Below are positions 1-8,157 of a stretch of DNA of 64,000 nucleotides, piece after piece (the first letter of the stretch is position 1; every line of letters starts with the position of its first letter). The translations under genes and the position numbers were made by a program. Source of the stretch: Mycobacterium persicum (GTDB lineage Bacteria; Actinomycetota; Actinomycetes; Mycobacteriales; Mycobacteriaceae); contig NZ_MVIF01000011.1 of NCBI RefSeq assembly GCF_002086675.1, positions 1 through 64,000 on the forward strand, in the 5' to 3' direction. The notes beneath the pieces are model-generated. The model saw only the letters and a list, made by a program, of their open reading frames with translations, was not told where the DNA came from and did not search any database.

Positions 1-143
1 GACTCGGCGCGCTGGTTTAGGCGGGTGGCGCGGTTGTGGCGGCGTTCGGTGTAGATCACGTTGGACCCCGTAACAATAAAAAAAAAAATCATGGCGGTTT
101 GTCGGTGCAGCAGTTCGGTGGTGGCATGGTGGGTGAGGGCATG
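1..143 (-). CDS. Possible partial ORF running off the left edge
   Basis: A minus-strand frame is open from just after a TGA at 144-146 to the window edge, with an ATG at 92. Its translation ends in a charged stretch (TERRHNRATRLNQRAE) that looks more like protein than random sequence. It crosses a run of eleven A on the plus strand (78-88), read as Ile-Phe-Phe-Phe. I recognise no family. It may be the N-terminus of a gene continuing to the left, or chance. Confidence 0.2.
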
Positions 144-271
144 TCAACCCAAGGGTGCCCGACCAGGACCGCGACGGTGAGCGAATAGTCACCGGAAGTG
201 ACGGATCCGCGTGGTACACCACTGACCATTACGGCACATTTCATCGGATTCGTTAGCGAGGAACACGAACT

Positions 272-769
272 GTGAATTTAGACGAATTCGTCTTAGGGGC
301 CGCCGGCCACGGGGCATGCGTCGGTGTGCACACCGCGACTGCATCGGCTTTGGCACCTCCGGACGGTGTCGAACTCCGAACAGTCGACGGATCGCACGTC
401 AAAACGCTCGATGCGCTCTTCAACACCTTCGCCGAAGTGTGGCACTTCCCGCCGTGGTTCGGGCGCAACGCGGCTGCATTCGATGACTTTATGCGCGACT
501 TGGACAACATGATCAATACAGCTGAGGGTAAGCCACCGGCTCCCGGGTACCTTACTGACATCACCGATGCGCACTTGCTGCTGGTTGAACAACCCGACAT
601 TTTTCCTTGGTTTGCCAAGTCAATACCGTTCTATCGGGATTACTACCGTGACGAAGCTGATCCGCCAGCGGCATTCGGCCTATTGCTTTCCGCCCCCACC
701 AATCACGTCAATGAAGTTCGCAAACGCTGGCTAACCGCCGGCATCCCGGTCGTGACAGTTTCGGTTTGA
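272..769 (+). CDS. Barstar-family inhibitor-like protein
   Basis: A 165-residue protein with a GTG start preceded by AGCGAGG. Residues about 46-80 carry the barstar signature: a leucine-rich helix, then a phenylalanine/tryptophan-rich turn ending in FGRN, then an FDDFMRDL helix. Barstar-family proteins bind and neutralise small barnase-like ribonucleases, and in many bacteria act as immunity proteins for secreted polymorphic toxins. No ribonuclease or toxin gene is seen next to it, so this is an orphan immunity gene as far as the window shows; a toxin could lie to the left. The acidic residues expected to contact the ribonuclease are present in the FDDFMRDLDN helix. Function is inferred from family only. 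It sits in the lower-G+C patch at the left edge. Confidence 0.65.
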   Translation: MNLDEFVLGAAGHGACVGVHTATASALAPPDGVELRTVDGSHVKTLDALFNTFAEVWHFPPWFGRNAAAFDDFMRDLDNMINTAEGKPPAPGYLTDITDAHLLLVEQPDIFPWFAKSIPFYRDYYRDEADPPAAFGLLLSAPTNHVNEVRKRWLTAGIPVVTVSV

Positions 770-823
770 ACTCGACACGCCGAGCTCTCCAGCTCGATAC
801 CGGTGAAGAAAGGTCTCGGGAAG

Positions 824-843
824 CACTAACGGTACGTCCTGAC
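824..843 (+). repeat. Direct repeat copy 1 flanking the small gene at 915
   Basis: The 20-mer actaacggtacgtcctgacg is matched by actaacagtacgtcctgacg at 1522-1541, with one mismatch. The pair brackets the gene at 915-1355 and its in-frame tail. Confidence 0.7.
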
Positions 844-914
844 GATTCGGTTGCTGTGTTCAAGGGCTACCTTACCCAATTCTTGCCTTACCTCGGCAAA
901 TGAAGGAATAAGCA

Positions 915-1355
915 ATGAATACATCTTCGGTTTCTGAGATACTCGACTTCGAGGTGCACCTGCTCATGACAATGAAGATACGAATGGTCAACAAAAATGC
1001 GAAGCTGCTGGAAAACAAGCTAGCCGAACATGGGCTTTCCGTAGCGGACGCACAACGCATACATGAGCGGGTATCCGAAGCTCTTGGCGACGAAGGCTCT
1101 CGTTTCGAAAGCATGAAGCAGCTGCTGGGCCTGGGAGGCCTGTCCTCGAAATCACTGGGATACAACAGCGTAGTGTGGCCTGGATTTGACTTCACCGCGA
1201 CCGCCAGTGAAGAAGGAATGCTTGAGTCGGCGCGGTACTGGCACACGAGGAGCGATTCATCCCGGGTCGATTCGCCAACCGAGTTGCTCCCGTGGAGCAT
1301 GGACATCGATGAGTTCACGAAACAGTTTGGTCCCTTGACGGATGGCCTCAAGTGA
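915..1355 (+). CDS. Small hypothetical protein, possible immunity protein (may be truncated)
   Basis: A 146-residue soluble, charged protein of unknown family. The ATG follows GAAGGAATAAGC, a reasonable ribosome site. The N-terminal half is helical and Lys/Glu-rich; the second half contains a tryptophan/aromatic stretch (VVWPGFDFTATASEE). There is no signal peptide or membrane segment. It lies next to a barstar-like gene and between two 20-bp direct repeats, which fits an exchangeable immunity cassette, but that is inference. The stop TGA is followed in the same frame by 41 more codons of protein-like sequence (see 1356-1481), so the gene may be a nonsense-shortened version of a protein of about 188 residues. 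Confidence 0.5.
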   Translation: MNTSSVSEILDFEVHLLMTMKIRMVNKNAKLLENKLAEHGLSVADAQRIHERVSEALGDEGSRFESMKQLLGLGGLSSKSLGYNSVVWPGFDFTATASEEGMLESARYWHTRSDSSRVDSPTELLPWSMDIDEFTKQFGPLTDGLK

Positions 1356-1481
1356 ACCCTGTTCGACAAACTTCTCCCCTCTCACGAAGAGTACGAATTT
1401 CCCTGGAATGGAGAGCGCCACGGTGCGGCATTCAGCTGGGGGCTGTTTATGTTTGCGTCGGGGTACTGGCCCGAAGATTGA
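1356..1481 (+). pseudogene. In-frame 41-codon tail after the stop of the 915 gene
   Basis: Directly after TGA 1353-1355 the same frame stays open for 41 codons to a TGA at 1479-1481. The residues are aromatic and acidic (EEYEFPWNGERHGAAF, then SWGLFMFASGYWPED), the sort of C-terminus seen in small immunity proteins. A single change of TGG to TGA would explain it. Alternatively it is the leftover end of a replaced allele. A sequencing error cannot be excluded. Confidence 0.4.
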
Positions 1482-1521
1482 TAAAGGAAATTGTTGACTT
1501 TCAGAGTTACCTTAACTAAAT

Positions 1522-1541
1522 ACTAACAGTACGTCCTGACG
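1522..1541 (+). repeat. Direct repeat copy 2
   Basis: Second copy of the 20-mer at 824-843 (19 of 20 bases equal, same orientation). It ends 3 bases before the stop codon of the convergent formamidase gene (1545). Confidence 0.7.
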
Positions 1542-1544
1542 GTT

Positions 1545-2378
1545 TTAGTCGAGGATTGAAACTGCGAGCTCGAATAGCCGTGTTTCGCGGCACCGCAGAT
1601 CCTCCACCACCGAAAAGTGATTCCGACCTGGGATGACGTATGGCGGACGGGTCAACTGCCGCCACGCGGCCGCCTGGTTGATGCTCTGGCGATGAAACTC
1701 GCCGGTTTCGTCGCCGCCAACCGCCAGTAAGAACGGTGCAGTCACCATCGGTCGTTGCACAGCGATGCTCCAGAGCCGCGCGCTTTCCATCGTCAATTTG
1801 ATGTCCGCACTCATACTGGTGTGGACGATGGGCGTGAGATCATAAATTCCTGATATTGCGAGCGCGCCTCGGAAGGGATCCGACGGCAGCCCGTGGTACG
1901 CCCAATCCGTCGTCAATGCCGTAGCGACGAGGTAAGCACCTGCAGAATGCCCGCAAATAACAAAGTTCGCTCGTTCCGCGTCACCCAGAATCCGCCATAA
2001 AAAAACGACCGCTCGTCGGCAACTGCACGAAATGTCTTCGATGCTCACTTGAGGGCATAGCGGATAATTGAGCACCGCAACAGAGAATCCACTGGCGACA
2101 AGCGCATCAGCGACCCAGGAGAATTCGTTCTTGGAGAAGGACCGCCAATATCCGCCGTGCAGGAACATAAAGACGCCACGTGGACACGGCGCTCTAAAGA
2201 GGTCCATCATCTCACGTGGGTGTCGCCCGTATTTAAACTCTCGCGCATGGGGCAGAGCGGCGCGAGTCAGATCCGCCCACCGGGCCCACCGAGCATAATG
2301 CTCGGCGGCGTCAGGAATCTGAATCGTCGGATTGTATTGCTGCTCCCAATAGTATTTTGGGATTGGTTGCGACGCCAA
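1545..2378 (-). CDS. kynB: Kynurenine formamidase-like alpha/beta hydrolase
   Basis: A 277-residue alpha/beta hydrolase of the arylformamidase type, predicted to hydrolyse N-formylkynurenine to kynurenine and formate. The oxyanion motif HGGYW is at residues 74-78, the nucleophile elbow GHSAG has Ser145, and the remaining triad candidates are Asp223 (GGDE) and His254 (GRNHF). It is a cytosolic enzyme with no signal peptide. The start used is TTG at 2378, 26 bases after the stop of the tryptophan 2,3-dioxygenase gene on the same strand, so the two very likely form an operon for the first two steps of tryptophan breakdown. The formamidase here is the AFMID/esterase-like family, not the metal-dependent KynB cyclase family, so the symbol is functional only. 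No kynureninase lies nearby. Base composition is visibly less G+C-rich than the core genes. Confidence 0.75.
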   Translation of the reverse strand: MASQPIPKYYWEQQYNPTIQIPDAAEHYARWARWADLTRAALPHAREFKYGRHPREMMDLFRAPCPRGVFMFLHGGYWRSFSKNEFSWVADALVASGFSVAVLNYPLCPQVSIEDISCSCRRAVVFLWRILGDAERANFVICGHSAGAYLVATALTTDWAYHGLPSDPFRGALAISGIYDLTPIVHTSMSADIKLTMESARLWSIAVQRPMVTAPFLLAVGGDETGEFHRQSINQAAAWRQLTRPPYVIPGRNHFSVVEDLRCRETRLFELAVSILD

Positions 2379-2404
2379 AGATCAACCCGGTAATGCTGGA
2401 AGTT

Positions 2405-3397
2405 CTACATTGCAGTTCGAAGGTGCCACAGCTCCGGAAAGAGCACGACATCGAGTTTCTTGCGAAGGTATGCGACGCCTGAAGTGCCTCCTGTTCCCTT
2501 TTTGCGGCCAATAATGCGCTCGGCTGTGGTCAGATGACGAAAGGACCATTGCCGCATTGCATCTTCGATATCAACCAGCGTTTCTCCGAGATCGAATAGA
2601 TCTCCGTATTGGTTCGGGTTCTGGTTGATGGTTAACCACGCTGCCTCAACTGATGTGTCGCAGCAGGTTGGTAATTTCTGATCGCGCGATAAGACCGATG
2701 GAGAAATGGTAAAGCCTCTTTGCGCCAGCAGATCGATAACTCCAGCATACAACGAAGGTGCTACGTAGGCGTCTGCGACTTCGTGATGTATCGCCCTGCC
2801 GTCTTGATATTGTTCCATTATTTTCGGGTCCTTGTTTCCAAGGCGATACTGGATAGCGCAAAATAGGTACGAATGCATGCCTGAGGCCGTACCGAGTGAT
2901 TTTCGAATCGCCGAGAACTCGATTGGTCTTATCGTTGAGATAAGATCCCAGGAATATACGAGCTGTTGAATGATCAGCTTTACTCGAGTCAGCTTTCGAG
3001 AGGCCTCTTGCAACATGTCGGCACAGATTGCCGTGGTGGCTAGTTTGAGTTCATGGAGAAGCAATTTCATCCACAGCTCCGCGGTTTGATGTTGGACGAT
3101 AAATAGCATCTCAGTGGGATCATCAGAGATCAGTCGCTGAGCAGACAACAGCTTCTCGAGCTGCAAGTACTCTGCATACGACCGTTGTGTACCGAACGTC
3201 GATCGACCGTCGTCGTGGTCTGAAGCAGCGACGTATGAAGCCGGTGCGAAATCGCTTGCGCTCACCTCGGCTTCTTCGACCTGCTTTGAATTATTAGACC
3301 GCGAAGGGCTATTTGAACTGGTTTCGGCTGGGCAGCCAAGAGCCCGTTGAATTTCAATCTGGACATTACTATTTGATGAGATCGATTTCAGTTGCAT
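2405..3397 (-). CDS. kynA: Tryptophan 2,3-dioxygenase
   Basis: A haem enzyme that opens the tryptophan indole ring to N-formylkynurenine. Family marks in order: the YAEYLQLEKLLSAQ helix, LFIVQHQTAELWMKLLLHEL (distal-pocket region), TIRPIEFSAIRKSLGTASG, and near the C-terminus FRHLTTAERIIG (the proximal haem-ligand histidine region) followed by GTGGTSG and the FPELWHLR end. The length of 330 residues is slightly above the usual 270-310 because of an N-terminal extension of about 60 residues rich in Ser/Asn. I chose ATG at 3397, preceded by GGTGGTGAG, rather than TTG at 3448. ASGMHSY replaces the commoner SSGFQS. The gene is followed by the formamidase gene. M. tuberculosis has no equivalent here, and the lower G+C suggests acquisition by transfer. 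Confidence 0.88.
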   Translation of the reverse strand: MQLKSISSNSNVQIEIQRALGCPAETSSNSPSRSNNSKQVEEAEVSASDFAPASYVAASDHDDGRSTFGTQRSYAEYLQLEKLLSAQRLISDDPTEMLFIVQHQTAELWMKLLLHELKLATTAICADMLQEASRKLTRVKLIIQQLVYSWDLISTIRPIEFSAIRKSLGTASGMHSYLFCAIQYRLGNKDPKIMEQYQDGRAIHHEVADAYVAPSLYAGVIDLLAQRGFTISPSVLSRDQKLPTCCDTSVEAAWLTINQNPNQYGDLFDLGETLVDIEDAMRQWSFRHLTTAERIIGRKKGTGGTSGVAYLRKKLDVVLFPELWHLRTAM

Positions 3398-4268
3398 GGA
3401 CTCACCACCGTCGCATTCATCCTCGTGGGCTCGTGCCGTGTCGCGCAAACACGTTGTCGTTCAGGTGATCGATCAAGGCCCTTCGCCAACCGAAACGCGG
3501 CCCTCCCGAAATCCTGACGGCGGTGACGTCCACTGGAGAATCGATCACCCTTCGCTGCCGCGCGGCGACCCTGACCTTCGCCGGCCAAGGTTGATCCGTT
3601 CCGCACGTAGTCGCTTCGCAACGTGGCGGCGAGTTGAGGCGAAAACTCCCCGCGGAACTCGAATCGACAAACCGCTCCGGATCAGCCAGCCCATAACACG
3701 TGTCCTCGCGGCCACCGGCTTCTGCTGCTGCCATCCCGCCTGTGCACTCCTCTCGTTGACGGCGCCGCCCAGCGATCCGCCACACCCGACCGCAACATTC
3801 AAGAACCTGTCACAGCTGATCAAATATCGACGTGAAAAGCATGAGCGAAAAGGCGTAGATCTTGGCGCCGGATGCAGGCCGTCTAACCGAGGGAGTCGAC
3901 AAGGATGGCGTTCGCGTTCATCGCCCCGCTACCACAACACCGACACCGAGTCGTCCGAACTTACCGAACCCGGCCACCCGGCCAATGCCGCCCCTTCGAG
4001 TGGCTCACCACCCCAGTTCCGCTCGCTCCACCTAGCCCCAAACCCGCCCACCGTGCCCTAGCCGGTGCCGATCTATGCCGGATCGAGGTGTGCCGTGGCT
4101 CGGTGCCCAGTGGGTCGCCATGCTCGAGAAGGCCAGCGAAATCATCCCCGCCGATCCCCTGCGGCCGGTGGCCTGGACCCGGCACCGTTTTTCCGCGGCC
4201 CGCGGGAATACCCGCACCAGCGCCTCTAGAACCGAGGCGGGCAGGATGGTTGTCATACCGCGCCAAAG
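3398..4268. other. 870 bases with no convincing gene
   Basis: Several open frames cross this stretch, but none shows a recognisable domain, a good ribosome site or protein-like residue use; they are rich in Arg/Pro/Ser in the way shadow frames are. It probably holds the kynA promoter near 3400-3500 and decayed sequence. I see no repeat, tRNA or insertion-sequence end. Confidence 0.5.
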
Positions 4269-5024
4269 CTACTGCTGGGCAGCCGTTTTGGTCGATAGCC
4301 GACGATGCCGCGGAATCAACATGGGCACCGCGCGTCGGTAGCTCTGGTACCGGTCACCCAACGCCGCCGTCAGGTCGCCCTCTTCCATCTGCAGCGCGAT
4401 CAGGATGTAGCCCGTGGTAGCGATCGAGAAAAGCAGATGGCCCGCTGTCATGGTGGGCGCCGCCCAGAAGGCGATGATGAAACCGAGCATGAGTGGGTGA
4501 CGGACCACCCGGTAGAGCAGCCGGGCGCGGAAGCCGACCTCGGTGTATGGCTTTGCGCGCCAAGCCAAATACACCTGCCGAAGGCCAACCAGGTCGAAGT
4601 GGTTGATCATGAACGTCGACGCGAAAACGATCCCCCACCCGAGCCAGAACACTGCCCACAACGCCACCCGGGCGGCCGGCTGCCGCACGTCCCAGATGAC
4701 CGCGGGCATCGTTCGCCACTGCCAGTAGAGCAACAGCAGCACGGCACTCGACAGCAACACGTAGGTGCTGCGCTCAATCGGCTGCGGCACGAATCGCGTC
4801 CACCACCGCTTGAACGCCGGCCGTGCCATCACGCTGTGCTGGACGGCGAATACACCCAGCAGCACCACATTGACCGCGACGGCCTGGCCGATCGATGCGG
4901 TGATCGCGTGGTCGACGGTGCGTGGCATTACGAAGTTGCCGACGAAACCGATCGCATACAAGAAAGCCACCACAAATAGCAGGTAGCTGGCGGCGCCGTA
5001 GCCGATGATCAGGGATCGCTTCAT
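4269..5024 (-). CDS. Membrane methyltransferase, MddA/NnrU-like family
   Basis: A 251-residue integral membrane protein with about six hydrophobic segments, starting MKRSLIIGYGAASYLLFVVA. The C-terminal half holds the isoprenylcysteine-methyltransferase-like core: VVRHPLMLGF (the RHP motif of the SAM-binding region), then a QMEEGDL segment and a GDRYQSYRR end. Proteins with this pattern in mycobacteria are assigned as methanethiol S-methyltransferases (MddA), which make dimethyl sulfide from methanethiol with SAM. I cannot tell substrate from sequence, so the broader NnrU/ICMT-like assignment stands as the alternative. The ATG at 5024 is the only good start. It is co-directional with, and downstream of, the HD-GYP gene (stop at 5093, 68-base gap). 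Confidence 0.7.
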   Translation of the reverse strand: MKRSLIIGYGAASYLLFVVAFLYAIGFVGNFVMPRTVDHAITASIGQAVAVNVVLLGVFAVQHSVMARPAFKRWWTRFVPQPIERSTYVLLSSAVLLLLYWQWRTMPAVIWDVRQPAARVALWAVFWLGWGIVFASTFMINHFDLVGLRQVYLAWRAKPYTEVGFRARLLYRVVRHPLMLGFIIAFWAAPTMTAGHLLFSIATTGYILIALQMEEGDLTAALGDRYQSYRRAVPMLIPRHRRLSTKTAAQQ

Positions 5025-5092
5025 GGGTTAAGTGTCCGCGGCACAGGCGGTTTCGCCTATAGGTCTATTGCCTCAAGTTCGTTGAGGGGGCC

Positions 5093-6679
5093 CTAGTCAT
5101 TATTGACTAGGCCATTCCGCAGCGCATACATGCTGGCTCCGATGCGGTTGGTCACCCCGATCTTGGCGTAGGTCCGCTCCACGTGGTTGCGGGCGGTTTT
5201 TTCGCTGATCACCAGGGCCGCGGCGATCTCTTTGTTCGACGCGCCACGGGCGACCAGGCAGAGCACTTCGACCTCCCGGGGCGTGAGCCCGTGCGGGCGC
5301 AGACTCGACCGGTCGGCACGGTGTCCCGCGGCGTGCAGCACTGCCTCGACGGCGACGGCGTCGAGCTCGCCGGCTTGCACCTGTCGCCGCAGCCGCCGGG
5401 TTGCCGACTCCGGTGTCAGCTGTTCCCGATATGGCCTTGGCTCACAAGCGCATTGGTAGCTGACCGCTGCTGCCAGAACGCGGTCCGGCAGGCTCAGCGC
5501 TGATTCGGCCAGCCCACGCGGGTATCCCGAGCCGTCGATGCGTTCGTGGTGATTGCCGGCGACCTCGGCCAATTTCCGGAGCCCGGGAACCTGGTTGAGG
5601 ATCCGCACCGTGAAGTACGGATGCAACCGGACTCGCTCGAACTCCGTCGCGCTCAGCGGACCCTGTTTGGACCAGATCTGATTGGAAACTCCGATGCGGC
5701 CCAGATCGTGAACGTGGCCCGCACGCCGGGTCAGCACCGCCGCGTCCGCATCGAGCCCGGCGGCAATTGCGGCGTCACCCGCCAGCCGGGCCACCGTTCG
5801 CGAATGTCCCAGCGTGAATGGGCATTTCAAGTCGACGAAGTCGCCCAGTGCGACGAGCAGCGCGTCCAGGGACTGGTCGTCCAGCGGCTGCTGGTGATCT
5901 GGCGAGGCTCGCAGGGCCGCCGCCCACGCATCACCGGTGGGCGGGCCGGCCAGGATCGCGTCTGCATGGTCGACAAACGTGTCGACCACCTCGGGATCGA
6001 ATTGCCCGCCCCGCCTGCGGCGAGCCATGGCGACGGCACCCTCGACACCGTAGGCGCGGTGGTGAACCTCCACCATGTCGGCGAGCTGGGCGACGCGCAT
6101 CTGGATCGGGATGGCGTCGCCGCAGACACCCGTGGGCAAACCTCCGCCGTCGTAGCGTTCGAACGTGAACGCTACCGCGGCTTGCACGGTGGGATCCAGG
6201 CCGATTCGATCCGCCAGCAGAGCCGCAGATGTGCAATGCGAGTGGATCAACTGGGATATGTGGCCGCGCGCGTTGATGAAGAGGGTCGCCATGGTGCTGA
6301 GCCGGTGCACCAGCGGCTGACCGCGGCCCACGTTGCCGGTCAGGAAACGCAGATACGGCAACCCCGACCAGTCGACCAGATAGGAGTCGTGGCGGACGGC
6401 GATGTCGTCGCCGAACCACCGTGCGTACTCATGCGAGTCGGCGTGGCACCCGATCCACATGATCAGGGTCGCGTAGTAGGTGGAATCCCGCTGCTGCCTG
6501 CTGAGCCCGAGTCGATCGGCCAGTCTGGTCGCAATCAGCGCGGACCGCAGCATGTGTTCGGCCGGCTGGCCCAAGCCGAGATCGATCGCGACCGACAACG
6601 CCGCCAGCAGCTCCGCACGGGTCGGCAGTTCCGCATCCGACTGTCTCGGACGTTCTGGTTGCGACGCCCGCGATGTCAT
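5093..6679 (-). CDS. HD-GYP domain protein with C-terminal LuxR-type HTH
   Basis: A protein of 528 residues (ATG 6679; a GTG at 6694 would add five). The middle-to-late part has an HD-GYP domain: an HVHDLGRIGV motif (the HD pair) and NHHERIDGSGYPRG (the GYP region). The N-terminal half carries a second, degenerate GYP-like segment (FERYDGGGLPTG). The last 65 residues are a LuxR/GerE helix-turn-helix (LTPREVEVLCLVARGASNKE). HD-GYP domains are phosphohydrolases, often cyclic-di-GMP phosphodiesterases; joined to a DNA-binding tail, the protein may be a transcription factor controlled by a nucleotide or by phosphohydrolysis. The upstream gene ends at 6698, so translation may be coupled. The ligand is unknown. 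Confidence 0.8.
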   Translation of the reverse strand: MTSRASQPERPRQSDAELPTRAELLAALSVAIDLGLGQPAEHMLRSALIATRLADRLGLSRQQRDSTYYATLIMWIGCHADSHEYARWFGDDIAVRHDSYLVDWSGLPYLRFLTGNVGRGQPLVHRLSTMATLFINARGHISQLIHSHCTSAALLADRIGLDPTVQAAVAFTFERYDGGGLPTGVCGDAIPIQMRVAQLADMVEVHHRAYGVEGAVAMARRRRGGQFDPEVVDTFVDHADAILAGPPTGDAWAAALRASPDHQQPLDDQSLDALLVALGDFVDLKCPFTLGHSRTVARLAGDAAIAAGLDADAAVLTRRAGHVHDLGRIGVSNQIWSKQGPLSATEFERVRLHPYFTVRILNQVPGLRKLAEVAGNHHERIDGSGYPRGLAESALSLPDRVLAAAVSYQCACEPRPYREQLTPESATRRLRRQVQAGELDAVAVEAVLHAAGHRADRSSLRPHGLTPREVEVLCLVARGASNKEIAAALVISEKTARNHVERTYAKIGVTNRIGASMYALRNGLVNND

Positions 6680-6697
6680 GGACTCATTGTGCACTGG

Positions 6698-7444
6698 TCA
6701 CCGGATCGGGACGGTGCCGTTGACCGCATCATGGCGTCCCGGGTCGAACGTTTCGAAATGCCCTGAGCCCACGACGAACAGACCCCGCTGCGGGGGCCGG
6801 AAACCGGCGAGCCGCAGCTGACGCCGCAGCGGTCCCACCGGTCCGAGGTCCACGCCGCGCAAGACGGCGCGCGACTGTGCCACCGCCCAAACCCGCGCGG
6901 GGGCAATCATGAACCGCTGGCCGTTCGGCGCGGTCCCGGCGAGCCGGACCTGCCCGGCCCGCAGCAGCGCCCCCGCAGCCTGGCCCAGCACACTCAGAGC
7001 CGCACGGTTGGTCCACACTCCGGCCGGCAGTCGCTCCCCGACGGTGCTCATCAGCCGCGTCGCCACGGTGGTGCCGATGTCGATATGCCACTCGAGCAAT
7101 CCCGGAATCACGACGGCCAGTGACCACGGCGTGACCCACGCGACGTCGATCTCGCACTGGACCGCGTCATTGCGGGTCACCGAGCTGAAGTAGCGGGCGC
7201 AGCTCTGGGGACCCGGCGTCGTCGCATAAAACGTCCACCTGCCTTGCGGATCGCGGTGCCACACCGACCGGTAGCCGGGTGAAAACGACGTCACCGGAAA
7301 GTGCCGCAAGGCAAGGTAGTGCCCGCTGGTGAACGGGAGGCCCATCACACCGAACCCGACGAATCGTTCGTCGTCGCCGGCAGGCAGGACCGGGTCGTGC
7401 AGGACGGCCGCGGCGGCGTCCAAGGGGGTGAGCGATGTGTTCAT
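6698..7444 (-). CDS. Conserved hypothetical protein
   Basis: A 248-residue protein from ATG 7444 (MNTSLTPLDAAAAVLHDP); a longer frame to 7480 adds only Arg/Gly-rich residues and is not preferred. I do not recognise the family. It has no signal peptide, many aromatic residues (RWTFYATTPGPQSCARYFSS) and a hydrophobic stretch WVTPWSLAVVIPGLLEW in the middle. The C-terminal residues are basic, then Gly/Phe-rich (GLFVVGSGHFETFDPG). It lies 101 bases after an SRPBCC gene and immediately before the HD-GYP gene on the same strand, so the three may be co-transcribed. Confidence 0.6.
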   Translation of the reverse strand: MNTSLTPLDAAAAVLHDPVLPAGDDERFVGFGVMGLPFTSGHYLALRHFPVTSFSPGYRSVWHRDPQGRWTFYATTPGPQSCARYFSSVTRNDAVQCEIDVAWVTPWSLAVVIPGLLEWHIDIGTTVATRLMSTVGERLPAGVWTNRAALSVLGQAAGALLRAGQVRLAGTAPNGQRFMIAPARVWAVAQSRAVLRGVDLGPVGPLRRQLRLAGFRPPQRGLFVVGSGHFETFDPGRHDAVNGTVPIR

Positions 7445-7545
7445 ACCTGGATAGTCCGCGCCGCGGCCGCGCCCGCGCATGAGGCGGGTGCCTCAATTCG
7501 GCCAGGGCCGCAGGCAGCCGCGGTTCCGCCGCAGCGGATACCCGA

Positions 7546-8157
7546 TCACCCCGGGCTCGGCGAGGGCGAACGCCCCAGCTGCCGGTCCAGAGCACGCATC
7601 ACGGCGGGCCGGATCAACCCGATGAACGGGCCGGTTGCCCTCCAGTAACGCTGGAACCGGCGCCGGCTGGCCTCGTCGGTCGACACCACCCTGGTCTCCA
7701 GGGTGAGGATGCACGCCTGGGCGCCAAAGGGAGTCACCCGGGTGGTCTCGGCAAGTTTGGCGAAGCCGGGCTCGGCAAAACCGGCGAAACTGTCCGCGGT
7801 CACCGGCCGTTCGGGCTCACCGCCGAGGGGCTGCCACGGCTTGGTGACGGTTCCGAGAACCAGCTCGGTGCCGGGCCACTCACCCAGCAGGATCCATCCG
7901 CGCGCTGGAAGGTCCCGCACCCGAAACGTCGGCGGTTCCGCCGCCACGGACTCGCCGCGGCGCCGGGCACGGGCATCGGCGAGCCGCGCGGGCAGGCCGC
8001 GGGCCGCGATCAGCAGATGCACCAGCGGGAGCCGGTACAAGTCCAGGTTCGTGGCGGCCTCGAACACCTTCTCGGGAGGGGCTCGGAGCACCTGGGAGAC
8101 GGAGACGACGTGGTCGAACGTGGGCAGAAATTCGTCCAGAAGTAGGGGCTCCGCCAT
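7546..8157 (-). CDS. SRPBCC (START-like) domain protein
   Basis: A 203-residue protein from ATG 8157, which has GAGGAGGAC about six bases upstream; an ATG at 8187 is possible but has no such site. The opening strand (VSVSQVLRAPPEKVFEAATNLDL) is the usual first strand and helix of SRPBCC/polyketide cyclase-like folds, followed by strands ending in a long C-terminal helix (RRRFQRYWRATGPFIGLIRPAVMRAL). Such domains bind hydrophobic ligands. The ligand cannot be told from sequence. It is the first gene of the leftward group with the unknown 6698 gene and the HD-GYP gene. Confidence 0.65.
   Translation of the reverse strand: MAEPLLLDEFLPTFDHVVSVSQVLRAPPEKVFEAATNLDLYRLPLVHLLIAARGLPARLADARARRRGESVAAEPPTFRVRDLPARGWILLGEWPGTELVLGTVTKPWQPLGGEPERPVTADSFAGFAEPGFAKLAETTRVTPFGAQACILTLETRVVSTDEASRRRFQRYWRATGPFIGLIRPAVMRALDRQLGRSPSPSPG

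Noticed and set aside
3398..4268. Candidate ORFs in both directions, for example 3396-4061
   Set aside because: No domain, poor starts and atypical residue use for a real mycobacterial protein.
5546..6766. 406-codon plus-strand ORF opposite the HD-GYP gene
   Set aside because: Shadow frame; the minus-strand protein has clear domains.
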